The notes: a model not told the origin generated them from the letters alone. Positions 37,676-50,290 are shown, counted from the first letter of the stretch. The stretch is 64,000 bases of DNA from Theocolax elegans (GCA_026168455.1 CM047430.1:67805044-67869043); one strand, 5' to 3'. Program-made: numbers and translations.

Positions 37676-38340
37676 CTCCGGACAAATCCCCCTTTATCTG
37701 TTCTCGGGGGCCTGAACGTGTGGCACGGCCACTTCTCTCCGAGACAGAGACGGAGGGAGAATTTTCTTCTTCCGTCGACGTGAGCTAGGGAGAACAGGGA
37801 GTACCAGGGAGAAAGAGAGAGAGAGAGAGAGAGCCCGGGAAAAGAAGAAGAGCGAGGCCGCGCGCGCGCGAGCGCGGAGGCAAGGAGAGATAGATTACTC
37901 CGCCATTCTTGCAATTTCCCTGTCGTATCGAGGCTCGTAAATTCCCGGTGAAATATACGAAGGGGCGCCTGGTGCGGGCAGCAGCAGCACGCTGCCTCTC
38001 TCGCTCCGAAGTTCCCTCTTTCTCTCGCCACCCCACGACCCACCTACGACCGAGCCACTGTGCTGCACCACACCCCCCACACCCCCTCCCCCCTCCCTGC
38101 CCCCTACCCTCTACCCTCTACCCCTTCCCGCCCGCTCTACACGCTCCCGGGGTTGGTTCGCCCTCTCGCTCTTGCTCACTCACTCGCTCGCTCTCACGAT
38201 TCCGTTGCAACTTCGCGTCTGCTGGCCCGAGAAACGCGCCGAATCACCTTTGCTTTGGATTTAGAAGCGCCGATATATAGGCACCCGGGGGTGGATCCTC
38301 GGTTTATGTTTAGGTGTACCTTCTGAGAGGTTATATTGAT
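37676..38340. promoter_or_regulatory. GC-rich block with C-rich tract
   Basis: CpG-rich sequence containing a GA run at 37815-37833, a GCGCGCGCGC run near 37860 and a C-rich tract at 38073-38133 with repeated CTACC words. The tract has more than four runs of three or more Cs with short loops, so the minus strand can form a G-quadruplex. Frames on both strands are low-complexity. A regulatory role is inferred from composition only. Confidence 0.25.
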
Positions 38341-40300
38341 TTATCTAGTACGTACCGCTCGTATTGATCTTCGTCGCCTCGTGTCTATGACTACCATGCC
38401 TTTTTCCCACCCTATATGGCGGACCGACCTTTTCTCTCACTAATCTTACCTATTCTTATATATAGTATCCTTTATACATCATTTTCATAGTGTATTGATG
38501 AGGCGTTCAAGAAATTCAATTTTACATTATATAGAATAAATAAATACACATATGGTCTTTACAATACATTTTATGTATTAAAATGAAGTACCTCAGATTT
38601 TCTACAGTCAGAGATAATGCTTGCATTAATGTCAAAATTTGAAATTTATTTCTCGCATTTAATAGGAATTCATCATTATGAAATTTATTTTTTAATTTAT
38701 AGTATTACACGCGTATATAGATATACCTATATTTCGTAATAATTGTATTTGAATCGTGTACACATAATGTTGAATAGTAAATTAGATAGAAAATAATATA
38801 CGCTTACAGCAGTATCTCAAGAGTATCCCGGTATCTATTTATAATGCTTATTCAAAGTCTTATTTTTAATCTGTTTTGACGGTGCTTCTTATATTGTTCA
38901 TAAAACAAGTATATTTGCATAGCGTCTCAATGAATCCGAAACGTAAACAATCTCCATCTCACTCGTTCGAAAGTTCGAACGTTAAATCAACCTTTTCCCA
39001 GGGACGTAAAATCGCAATCACCGAATCCTCCGAAAATTCTATTACAAAATATTCAACGATACGGAATTAAATCTAAAAACGCATCACACTCGCGTAGACC
39101 GAAGGAGAAAGATTTCCGGTAAACGCTAAGTATATCATCGGTCAATGAGGTCATACGCGCGATGTTGGTTATGAGAAAGGAAGGAAGAAAAAAATAAAAA
39201 GAATCCGGCAAAGTTAGTTCTGGCTCGTATTAATAGAGAGGAGGCCCTCTCGGTATTACAGAGCGTTTCCTCTGTATATAGAGCGCAGAGGCGCGAAACT
39301 CTACCGCGCGAGCGATGTCGATATTTTCGGATCACGCGTGAATCATGAGCAAATATAATAAAGTCCGCGTCGCCCTTTAATTCTCGTTTGTAGCTCGCCG
39401 CAATCAAACTGTGCGAAATCGTTTATCCTCTCTTTCTCTCTTGAGACTCGTAAATGAGTTTTATCTCGCTCTTTACGTTGTCCCCTTTTCTTCGCTTATA
39501 CTTGGCGATATCCGATGGAAATGAAATCGTTGCGAATTAGCTGGTTGACGCATACGTTACGTTTAAAACTATGTATATGTATACATATACGTGTATTAAA
39601 CACACGAGCAGCTTTCTTTTGAGGCGCTTCTGTACACTGAAATTGTATCGCTTCTTTTCGCAGGCAATTCGTTTACTTTCTCTCTCTCCGTCCCGAGGCA
39701 GTTATTTTTCTTTTTTTTTCACTGGGTTGCTCGCCCTACTCGTTTCACGCTATCTTGGCTGTGAAGAAAAAGTGTGTTGAAGACGATTGCTGATAAATTA
39801 TCCTGAATTATGCGCTGTTTTTTTTAAGTATAATGCTTCGTTATTTGCTACTATAATTTTTTTTAATGTTATTATATTCATTACAATTTGTTTAATATTT
39901 ACTATAACACCACAAGTCATATATATATACGACGCTTATAAAAATATATACCTTTTCACAATGCAATGAAAATAGTGTAAAAATTTTAAAATTTTTGTTA
40001 AAAAAATATAACTTTTAACTTAATACAAATTATAAATGAAAATTTTTGAAATATTCAAATGTGGTTATTTATTTCTTATTTAATCGTTTATTACTTTTGA
40101 TACTTATTCTTCGGGAGTTCTCGTATAACCATACCTCGGCGACATCGGTTCGTCCTAGGTTCAACTCCCGTGTGATTCAAGTGCAATTAAATCGTGAAAC
40201 AAGGGTCGCCTAGGGGTGCTCAGCGAAGCTTGAAAGGTTTCGTGGATCCACAGCTGTCGGCATTGCAAACCTCGCGATCTCGAGGCTCATTTCGACCATA
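38341..40300. other. Mostly AT-rich spacer, no gene seen
   Basis: AT-rich at 38470-38880 and 39780-40090, with a GC-richer part at 39080-39400. A foldback CGTTCGAA-AG-TTCGAACG lies at 38964-38981. A short ATG frame follows at 38931-39067 without recognisable features. The word GGTTCAACTCCCG near 40157 recalls a tRNA B box but no tRNA folds around it. Confidence 0.6.
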
Positions 40301-40385
40301 CGACTCTTCTTCTCTTCTTCTCCCTCTTTTCCTCTCTCTTTTCTCCCCCCCCCCTCCTCCCACCCTCTCTCTCCCTCTTTACTTT
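40301..40385. repeat. Polypyrimidine tract with C homopolymer
   Basis: Almost pure C/T for about 80 bases, including an eleven-C run. The opposite strand is homopurine and could form intramolecular triplex structures. Confidence 0.85.
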
Positions 40386-40477
40386 TCGCTCCGCCTTCAT
40401 TTTGTAAAAACCGATAATGTCCGATAAGAAACGTCCGATATGGACACTTTAACCGCGAACTTTTTGTATAATTTGAC

Positions 40478-40500
40478 ACTTACCTAAAATTGATTTGTGA
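40478..40500 (-). promoter_or_regulatory. Candidate recursive splice site, minus strand
   Basis: Read on the minus strand, TTTTAG is followed directly by GTAAGT (junction between plus positions 40484 and 40483), preceded by TTCCTTGTTCATTTCTTCAC, a pyrimidine-rich stretch. This is the acceptor-plus-donor layout of ratchet points in long insect introns. It supports only the possibility of a minus-strand intron. Confidence 0.28.
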
Positions 40501-40746
40501 AGAAATGAACAAGGAAACCGGCCCGATCCTACTATTCTATTTTTTTTCTTCAAAAGTTAATTGAGATAGAGAAATAAAGAGGTAACTTTAAAATATAGTC
40601 ATAAATCACGAGATAGCGGAAACATTCATTATATATTACATGTTCGAATCGCCGATGACGATGATAAATCAACCAGTGAAAATTGCGTGTTTTTTTGACT
40701 ATTTCAATATTAAGCTCGATCGAACCTAATTTTAGTTCTATAAAGA

Positions 40747-40776
40747 GGGTGGCGGGGAGGGGGAAGGGGGGGGGGG
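40747..40776 (+). other. Canonical G-quadruplex sequence
   Basis: Four G runs on the plus strand: 3 Gs (40747-40749), 4 Gs (40754-40757), 5 Gs (40759-40763) and 11 Gs (40766-40776), with loops TGGC, A and AA. This fits the standard four-run, loop of 1-7 rule. Formation in the cell is not shown by sequence. Confidence 0.75.
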
Positions 40777-41202
40777 AGAGCGGTTATGGAAAAAATCACG
40801 GGAGAAAAAAAATCAATATAATTCTAATTTCAACGATTTATGCGCGTGAATTGAATTCGTCGATAAAGCACTTTTGGATAATATTACAATTTCGTGATAT
40901 ATGAATATCACGATTTTACTACTTTTTTTTTCTTTTTTTAAAATGTAGACTTTGACTTTTGGTTGTAAGAATATTGCTGCTCTTTGCACAAGATACAAAA
41001 TTTGTATAAATATTTTTAGATCGTAATAACTAAAACATAAACATTGTTCAAACAATATATGTATATGTACCATATTAGTTTAAATCTTAAAATTTTCAAA
41101 TTGTGTTCTAGTGTAACTTCATCATCAACATCCATATTAAATAAAAAAAACCGCGTAAATTAAATTTAAGTTATGAAGCACGTACAAAGCAATATATCTG
41201 GA

Positions 41203-41205
<3 letters not shown>
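40777..41205. other. AT-rich spacer, no gene seen
   Basis: AT-rich sequence with poly-A and poly-T runs between the G-rich tract and the (TA)n array. No frame of interest. Confidence 0.7.

Positions 41206-41250
<45 letters not shown>
41206..41250. repeat. (TA)n microsatellite
   Basis: Forty-five bases of uninterrupted TA in AT-rich surroundings. Confidence 0.98.
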
Positions 41251-41253
<3 letters not shown>

Positions 41254-42480
41254 ACCCTATATATTTAACAGTCGAGTTTAAAGTGAATTTAATATACATC
41301 TAAGTGGGAACATTTAACACGTACGCATTCACAACAATGTATCCGCCAAAAAAAAATGAGCGCGCAGCATCAGCAAAAAAGTAGCGATTAATCTCGCGGA
41401 CGCTGCAAGGCCACGTGTGACAACAAGTATAATGTAAGCAATTTACCAGTACGCACATCGATATATAGCCGTACGCACGGTGCACGCAGGAGAGTGTTAT
41501 ACGCTTCCCGTTTTAACACACTAATTACACGGAATAGTGGTCCAACCAGTTTTTATCTATTCCCCACACTGGTTGGCTCGGGTTATAATCGGGTTATGAA
41601 GACGGCAACCTCCCACTCGTCGATTCGCCTTGAGGCGCGTGCTTGCATTATCGACGAAGCTCGCTCGGTCTTATTACGTGCGCCCTCCTCTTTTTCTTCC
41701 TCTTTACATCCGATCGAGACGAGCCGTCGATCGCGTCAGACTCTTCCCGAGATTTACTTGTTTCGCGAGGCCGCTTGTCCGGAGCCAGGAGGAACCATAA
41801 ATTATACATTGCACTTGGTATATAGGTATATATATATATATACCTATGCCCTTTTTGTCTTCCTGTACACTTTGCCCGTGTGTATTTTTAATATACTCGA
41901 GGGACTACTGATTGAAACGGTGAGAGCGCGACGCTCTCGAATATAAGGTGGCTTATACATAATTTATCGATCCACGACGAAATACTATTACCATAAGACC
42001 GATCATTTTTAACGTGTTTTTGTAATTGCTGTACGTATATATATATGTGTATATATTTAGTTTTTTATTCTTCTTAAACGTGTTTTCAAAAAAAAGAAAA
42101 AAATGTAAAATTAAACGTCACTCGAGTTGATGGTGAAAATTGACTACAGTAAGCCATATAAGCACGGAGAATCGTTGAACCGTATGACAAGCAATTTTTT
42201 TTTAATTTTAATTAAAATAGTTTTTTACTTGTATTGTATAGTATGGATTTTAAAACGTCGATGTAATCGTATATAAATTACACTCAAATTTCTACCTCGA
42301 ACCAGTCGATAAACTTTTTCATCTAACTAATTTCTCTCGACGACAAGGAAGCTGCGCAGATTTTCACGTACGATAAAATACCCATAACGACGAATCGTCG
42401 TAGCCGATGTACACAGGGCGCGACACGCGTATCTTCACCGTGCGTACGAGGGGAAAGTTAAAATTCGCTCTTACGAATGG
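41251..42480. other. Non-coding spacer, no gene seen
   Basis: A mixed block at 41300-41950 with CpG-containing words and an E-box CACGTG near 41412, then AT-rich to about 42310. Frames are short and unrecognised. Confidence 0.62.
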
Positions 42481-42906
42481 AGACGAGAGGAAGAGAGAGA
42501 GATTGAGTGGGGGAGGTGAGAGGGAGAAGAAAAAAAGAGGAAGCGATAGGGAACGGGGGTGGTGGGTTTGACTAAACTGCTAGAGGCCAAAAGAAGCTTT
42601 GAGATACAGAGAAGAAGGGGAATTGGTATAGCGGAGCTCCTGTTTGTCGAGTCGACGCAAAGGGGAGGCAATGGCAAAGTCTGCGGTAGCAGATAAGAGT
42701 CAAGTGGAATCATGGAAGAGGCGGCGAAGGGCAAGGGGGATGGGAGGACGTAGGGGGTGTGGGGAAGGTAAAGGTTCACCGTTAGGTAGAGAAGAAAAAG
42801 CCTATATAGCTTTGAACCCGAAGTGGCTGCAATTCGACCCTATATTTAATTTCGTGAGTGAGAAAGAGAGGATGAGAGAGGAGAGAAAAAAAGGAGAGAT
42901 GGCGAG

Positions 42907-42908
<2 letters not shown>
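42481..42908. other. Purine-rich block with G-rich tract
   Basis: The plus strand is biased to A and G. At 42729-42764 five G runs occur (3, 5, 3, 5 and 4 Gs), one loop being 8 nt, so it is just outside the strict quadruplex rule. A plus-strand frame from 42644 is rich in Arg/Lys/Gly/Glu because of this bias and is not called. Confidence 0.6.

Positions 42909-42956
<48 letters not shown>
42909..42956. repeat. (TA)n microsatellite, 24 units
   Basis: Forty-eight bases of uninterrupted TA inside a purine-rich block. It produces the Tyr/Ile repeat in the overlapping frame. Confidence 0.98.
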
Positions 42957-42959
<3 letters not shown>

Positions 42960-45410
42960 GGAGTAGGATGTGCAAGAGAAAAAAGAAGGAAAGAAAGAGA
43001 GGGATCGTCGTTTAATCTAGACGCGACGCGATCCTATCTGGGAGAAATTTATCATTCGATAAATTGCCGACCCGGTATATCAGCCACTTCCTGCAGAAAG
43101 AGAAAGACCGGGACTCGTCGATACTCTCCTACCAAAAGAGTGACTGAGAAAGAGGGATATGTTTCTCGCGTATACCTCACACACACACACGCACACACGT
43201 CGAATGAATGGTGTAGTTCATTCGAGATGCGCATCGACGTTGGCTAATTGTAAAACAAGAATTATTAATCCAGTCTAAAATTACCAATATTTTAAACTTT
43301 CCTCTCAAATTTATAGACTATCGGGTAAATGCACAATTTCAATGTACTTAAAGGTTACTCGATGATATCTTCGAGATGTCAATTTTTGATTATCCGGAGG
43401 TAAGAGTTATCGATTCAAAGTAAACGTTTATTCAGATAAAAATTCATTAATTATTTTACCAATTCCGTCTTTTGCAGCTATTACTATACTTGAATATAAT
43501 ATGTGTATTCAAATTAAGATATTTTGCAAAATTTTCTTAATACCAATTTGAATAATTATCTAATAATATTTCTAATATTTAATCGATTTTTATAATAACT
43601 CAATTTAGTTTTGTGGAATTAAAAATTTTGGTATGTTTTACTTTCTGTCATCGAGGTATATTTTAATGTGGTTAAGTGCGACACTTGAACCTTAAAATTG
43701 ATCTTAATTTTCGCAAAATTCGAAAAATTGTATAAAATAAATTAAAATAATAATTGTGTTTTTGTTATACCTATTTAATAACAATTTTTCAAACAGAATG
43801 ATTAAAAGAGTGTTCAGCAACCAGAAAGAAAGCAACAGAATAATAATTCATCTGATTTAGAATGAAGTAAAAGCGAAAGCGCAAGCGAACGTCTTACTTA
43901 AGAGGTGCAAAATTACAGAGTGCGCGGATAGCCTGCAGTGAGCGGATTGCGTTGGCGTTCGACACACCGAACCATAGGTTTTGTCCCGCGTGGTAATTGC
44001 TACTTTATGAATCGTATCCCCCTACCACTGGGTTTTGCACTTGGAGTCGCGTAGACATCGAGTGCGCGCACACCCCTTTCTCTCAGTAGTTGGCGGTGCC
44101 CGTTAAAAGCTTCGCTCGGGCTCGTTTCACTCGGTCGGCACTTTGTGGTTTTCGGCCCAAGTCGGTCGCGGATCGTAGTTTTCTTCGATCCACGAGATCC
44201 ATTAGGTTTCGTTAAGACGCTTCAGGTAGATGCGCAACGATTCGCTCGTATACGTCTACGTACACACACGCACGCGCGCACACACCCATGGCATATATAC
44301 ATATATGTATATGCATACATATGCACGTGTGTAGACGTGTATATGCGCTTCCTGCGTTTCGCTTCGATAAGTGGGCTTGTCGAGTGTTAAATGTTGGAGA
44401 AGTTGAGGCTGTATATACTCTCTCGCGTGCATCAAACTTGTTCTTATCTCCTACGTGATTAGCGTGTCGGTAAAATTATTTACTACAGAGTTTACTTGCT
44501 TGGATTTAAGTTTGAGAGGCATACACGCTTCAATTTTAATTACGGAAAGTCGTTCTCATCTGATTAGTTTTACCAGAGAAAAATAAATAAGATATTTTAG
44601 AATCTAGATAATAATCGACGTTTATTCTTTTGTATTGCGTTTAACAGTATCTTATATTCTAGTTTGATGTGTATCGATAGATATGTAGATTTGAAAATTC
44701 ATTAATTCTATCGACGTTTATATATGTATAATACTAGTAATTATTCAACGATAAGCCCTGTTGTTGTTATAAAGGTTGAAGATTTAATCAAAGTAATCAA
44801 GGTTTTCCTTTGCAAGTATATAATACTAAATTATTTTAATGTATTTATAACGTACAATACTGAATTTAATGTAATAAGAATATAATAATAACAATTTATT
44901 TAGACAGTTTTAAAAAGTATTGCAAGACAATAAATATTACAATAGTAAAGAATAATGTATAAGTAATATATTGTAGAGAATTATAATAATAATTTACGTA
45001 GTACAAAACACATAATATAAATAAATAAGTAAATTCAATAAAATTTCACAAAGAAAAAATTATATCTATACTGAGAAAAAAGTTTCATTAAGTATAATTA
45101 TACTCTATTTATTAATCAAGTGAGACTGTAGTGAAAACAATACGAATATGGGTGTATATAATATACAAGTATTTAACGTATAACTTTTTCGTGAAATTTA
45201 AGAATCTATACCTATATCAGTAAACAATATTGTAATATATTTAATACAATATTTCTCTGTATATATCTATAAAGACCAATGTTAAAAAGCGAATAACTTT
45301 GAATATAGTAAGAGGGCAATTTCCGAATGAAAGAAAAAGACAGGTATATGCATCATATATCGGAGATTCGCATATATCGTAGCTCCCCTTAGTTGGACGT
45401 GCGATGTGAT
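42957..45410. other. Mosaic non-coding DNA, no gene seen
   Basis: A CA-rich stretch near 43176-43200, AT-rich spacer at 43260-43900, a GC-richer block at 43880-44400 with CA/CG tracts, and a long AT-rich spacer at 44560-45340. A donor-like GGAG/GTAAGA word occurs at 43396-43405, and a 14-bp palindrome AGTATAATTATACT at 45091-45104. No gene seen. Confidence 0.6.
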
Positions 45411-45720
45411 ATACCACCTTGCACCATCTTCGGTTAGAGTATACACCGAAGCGATATAGGGTGACTTGGTGTGGACGCACGCACGGATATCGGAGGAGGC
45501 CGCGCGTTCGCGTTCTAGAGTGGTTAATATACTGCCCGGTGCTCGTTAGCGCGCGCGCGCGCGACATTAGAGCAACGCCTACTCCGCCGTTGCGGCCGAG
45601 TCAGCTACGAATTAATCGAGGAGGGCGACGAGCCTGGTCTTAGGAACCCGCGGATTACGCGGATTATGCGTGGTCTATGGTTGCGACGCGACTCGCGTCC
45701 CTAGCATTCCCTTGGTTAAT
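45411..45720. other. CpG-rich block with (GC)7 tract
   Basis: CpG-rich island-like block. It carries fifteen bases of alternating GC at 45549-45563, a strong Z-DNA candidate. Frames on both strands are open without recognisable products. Confidence 0.6.
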
Positions 45721-46333
45721 GACGCAGTAATAGACTCCATCGTAATAATATGTGATGTTTACTTTTATTCCCTTTTTCTTTCTCGTGCACTTATATCTAA
45801 CCGTAATTAACCATAATTTGCATTTCTCTTTATATCTATATAGATTTGCTTAGTTAAACCAATCAAACGTTTGATATTTCTATATAAATGAAAATAAAAA
45901 ATCCACCAAAGAATTATTAGATGAACGCGTAGATCGTGTTATCTTGTAAAAAAATCAAATCTTACAATATGTATATGTATATATCTGAAAACTAAACGTA
46001 TAAATATCTCGGGAGCTTCTTAAATTACACGATTAATTGTTTTCGAAACGTTTCGAATCTATAATTTGTCATATATTAATTGCCTGGAGATATTTTTTAC
46101 AGGCATACCTAATGCATCACCCCTGACAACTACGTGATTATTAAATAACGTTATCGTTCACGCGTTGCGTTATCTTCACCCAACGGACGGAAAAAGGAGA
46201 GAGAAAAAAGGAAATTCGAAATCTTGAATGGCGTTTTACAAGTTAACAAACAGACGTATAAATTATGCGGGTGTCCAGGGCTTCAGGGAACCAATATTTT
46301 ATACAGTTGAAAAGGAGAGAAAAGAGAGACACG

Positions 46334-46342
<9 letters not shown>
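45721..46342. other. AT-rich spacer, no gene seen
   Basis: AT-rich, becoming mixed toward the GA array. Nothing gene-like. Confidence 0.68.

Positions 46343-46366
<24 letters not shown>
46343..46366. repeat. (GA)n microsatellite
   Basis: GA array with a purine-rich lead-in from about 46310. A second GA array with AAA interruptions follows at 46745-46782. Confidence 0.94.
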
Positions 46367-46367
<1 letters not shown>

Positions 46368-46745
46368 AAGAAAAAGAAACTCAAGATTAAAGCGAGAGAA
46401 AGAATGAAGGAATTCCCAAGCGTCCGTAGAAACAAAACGAGCCAGAATTTTCTAATGCTTATAATTGAAAGTGGCTCATGAAATAAAACGCAAAAAGTAA
46501 AAGGTGTGTGTATGTATATGAAACGGTGGTAAATCAATGTGGAGCTCGTGTGTATACGCGGGTGTTTGACTCACGCGGTTGTGCGCCTATGGGTAATCGC
46601 GAGAAAGATTGCGATAAGAGTTGGGTGCACAGGTATGTGTATACGTATGAGTAAATGCCGCTCACGGGCAAAAGTGCAGTTGACAAGGAGTGACGAATGG
46701 CCCTCTCACGTGTAAACCTATCCTTCCCTACCAAAAGATCTCCTC

Positions 46746-46777
<32 letters not shown>

Positions 46778-48570
46778 GAGAGCTATGATTGCTTAATTCA
46801 CGTGCGGTCGGTCAAAGCCGAGTCCTCCTCTTATCGAGATCTATTGCTGCCCGGAATAACAAGCAACAATGACTCTAAGACCGACATATTATATATATAT
46901 ATCTATGAAATCTAAGTGCGCGTCGAGGGACGTGATACTTCTCGAACGAGCCGTACACCTGGTTGCGTACCAGAGGCCCGCGAATCGACGATTTTACCTC
47001 GAGTAAACAGGAGGCTTGTGTAACTATCATCCTTCTTTTGTGCAAGATAACGAAAAAAAACGTCGTTTGGTTATTATAAACCGAAACTCCGGAGGCAACG
47101 ATAAATTGGCATGACCCGTTGACCCGTTCTTTCAAACAATTTTCTACCTGTCATTGCGGTTTTTTCAATGCGAATTAATTATTGTGGTAAATTTTAATTG
47201 TATGGTTTCGTGCGGGGATAATTAGTGACTATATACGTAAACAACGATATGCGATTGTCATTTTTGCAACTCATAATGATAAATGTTTTAATTTTTTGTT
47301 GTTGTATAAGCAGTTACTTTCTAACCAAACGTATTTACACAAGCGATTATTTAATACACACTTGGCTTAAAATAAACTATATGTGTCCTTCAAAATACCA
47401 TAAATTTAAATATACTACGTGTGCTTACTTAAGACAAACTATGGTTAAAGCTTAGAATAAGCAACTTCTTACAAACAATTAACTATTTATTATAATAGTG
47501 ACTTAAAATATGTGTTAATTACTTTATTATAAAATCGAGTAAGCGCTCGAATCGAAGATCACGAATCTCAATCTCGAATATTAAAAAACTCGAAAATCAA
47601 CTGGAAACAAAACATCGGCGCCCAAATCCACTAGTTTAAATAAATTACATTATGTTATCAACTATTATCTGAAAGTTATCATCTTATTCATATCGCAATT
47701 GAAAATGTAGGAATAAAAAAATTCATTACTGCAAACATTAACAAATTAAATACAAAACCAAATAAATAATTTGATCAGTAATTTTACATGTCTTTTTTAA
47801 TACTATTTCGCTTAATTAGAATCATGTTTAATTATTCATGTAAAATTTAAGTCTATTTAATCAAGGACTTCCAAAGATATTCTGCGGTTATCACAAATAA
47901 ACAATTCGTTGAACAACTTCGGAGAACATTAGTATAATACCATTTGTTTAAATAAATAAGAAGTAATTGAAGTAATTATATATTTATAACAAATTATTTG
48001 TACAAAATTTTAATCCAAGCACATCCTAGTAATTCAGTACATATTATTGATTATGTTACATACGTAAAATTGATAATTCAATGTTTAAGATAATTTAATT
48101 GTAATAATTAAGAAATTAAATTAATTCAATGTAATTTATATTGTATGTTTAAAAATTATTTTACGAGAATTGTATAAAACCATGTCAAATGTGAAAGAAA
48201 AGAATAGCCGCCACTTACAAGGCAAGTGGATTTACCCTTGGAGCAAAGGGGGTTAAGAATGGAGAGGTAGTTAAACAAAAAAAAAAAGAATTCCGATATA
48301 TATCGCGCGACTCGAGGTTCGCATTTGAATTTCAACGGGTCTCGTCCGTCTAGTAGCTCTGCCAAATAATATTCTTGGCGTGAATAGTTCTTTACGAGAC
48401 CAGTAAATATTCCAATTTCTCGGTTGGAGGATCGCGCGCGAAAACACACCGTCTTCCCCCTTCCTGCGAATGAAGTGGCATATAAAAGAAAAACGAACGA
48501 AAGGAACGACTGTAGTGAAAATAAACGGGAGAAGAAAAAACAGACCGTCGTAGAGACACATACATATTAT
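46367..48570. other. Mixed then AT-rich spacer, no gene seen
   Basis: 46530-47100 is GC-richer and includes the GA array at 46745-46782. 47160-48240 is a long AT-rich stretch. A short frame at 47225-47455 has no known similarity. Confidence 0.65.
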
Positions 48571-48585
48571 AAAAAAAAAAAAAAA
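48571..48585. repeat. Poly-A tract
   Basis: Fifteen As. No retroelement 3' end or target duplication is visible beside it, so it is not evidence of retrotransposition. Confidence 0.9.
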
Positions 48586-50290
48586 GACATGCCCTCGCAC
48601 GAGTTCATTTATATACAGAGAGAAAGAGAGACATAGACGCAGGGCTGCATAAATTTACGGGATATCCACGAGTCCGAGGGTATTCGTCATGGAGTCGCGC
48701 ACGATTCATCGATGGTATAAGCGGAATTAATTTCAACGAAAGGAATTCACCCACCCGTGAAAAACCTCCCCCTCGGTATATGCATGCGTTAGATAAAAAT
48801 TCGTGATCTTGCACGAGAGCGTCGTTTCTGATGCATACCTCTTGAGTGTACGCTTATTGGCATGCACCCCAACTCTATTGTAGTTCGCGCCACCTTTTTT
48901 TTCTGTGAGAGTAGAGAGAGGCCACCGTGCAACCCTAAAATCTCTATAGGGGGAGAGATGGAACTCTTTGGAAATGAGACTCCACCCTATAAAAGGCTGG
49001 ACCTTTTCTTCTCGCGGATACGCCGCGCTTTCCTGACGCCCGTGCGATATTTCGTTATTTATGGACGTCTGGAATATGGCAGTCAAGCTCTTCACCCGAT
49101 ATATACGAATTAAAATGAAAGACTAGGCGTACGTGCAAGGGCGTGAGGACCTTTTCGCACGAGTCCTGAGCACGAAGAATCGGATGAGACTTTGGGAGAA
49201 GGAGAGGGAGAGAGAGAGAAAGAGAGGTCTTTAAACCGTATCGGTGAGCTTCGTTCGTTCATTCATTCGATTTGTTCGAGATAATCATTTTTTTATTTTC
49301 ACTGTTGTGCACGTACGTGATATTTTAAAGGGATTGATGCGAGTTTAAACGGTCTTACCGACTGTTGTATATTAACTATAAATCAACTTTTCCTTCAATT
49401 CGTCGGATAAGTGTGTTGTGATTTAACAAATGGCATTTTAACGATTCATTAAATAATAATTTTCCCGTTTTAGATTTCTATTATGCATTTCGATTACAAT
49501 TTCAAACTAATTCTACTTTTTACATTGACCTTACGTATCCCTGCATAAGAGCTAGTTATTTATTAGTTTCACCAATCTTCTGGTAAATTCAGACAAAATA
49601 TACGACTTGCGACAAGCGTAACGTAATTTTTCCCGTGTTTACACATCTGTCAATATTCCACAGGTTAATAATTGATTATGTCCAATTATTTTATAAAAAT
49701 AACATATTTCTTTTTATTAAAAATTGAACGAATATTTATTATGTTACGATGTAACCTATCTTTAAACAAATAATTTCAAAAAGACAGTGAGAAGAAAAAT
49801 ACGTAAAATTGAATTATATATAGATAGTTATAAATGCAGAAAATAATTTATAGATAATAAATAAAGGATATTAATTTTAATGTAATTTAATTTTATAGTT
49901 TGAAATTTTAGTAAATAATCTGTCATCAATAATCTAGATATACCTATATAAAGAATAGTATATAATAGATATGAACAAGAATGTAGAGATGTGTGTTTAA
50001 ACCCGTGTTAAAGTGAACGGCAATAAAAAATATTAGCCAAAGAAGCGAAGGAGAGTCATAATCGTATAACCGTCCGAACTCGAATCTGGACGAGATAAAC
50101 GAGGTCGTTTTGCGAGAGCGGACAAGTCATCACCTTAAGAGGGCCTGCATTCACTAAATACCTAATGAGTCGTTCCAAAGAGCTGGCAAATTAATTTAAA
50201 GCACAATATGGGCAATAAAACAAACGATGCAGAACGAGGAGAGTTTACCTCCAAATTAGTGTCTCTGCTCGTACACGCATACCCACACAT
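48586..50290. other. Mixed block then AT-rich spacer
   Basis: 48590-49240 is GC-richer and contains a TATA-box match TATAAAAG at 48988-48995 without a clear initiator downstream. A GA run lies near 49200-49226. 49270-50030 is AT-rich and featureless. No gene seen. Confidence 0.6.

Noticed and set aside
40113..40175. tRNA-like B box GGTTCAACTCCCG
   Set aside because: The T stem pairs poorly, no A box stands at the right distance and no acceptor stem closes a 72-nt fold.
48571..48585. Poly-A tract as the tail of a retroposed copy
   Set aside because: No target-site duplication flanks it and the upstream DNA has no processed-gene or SINE features.
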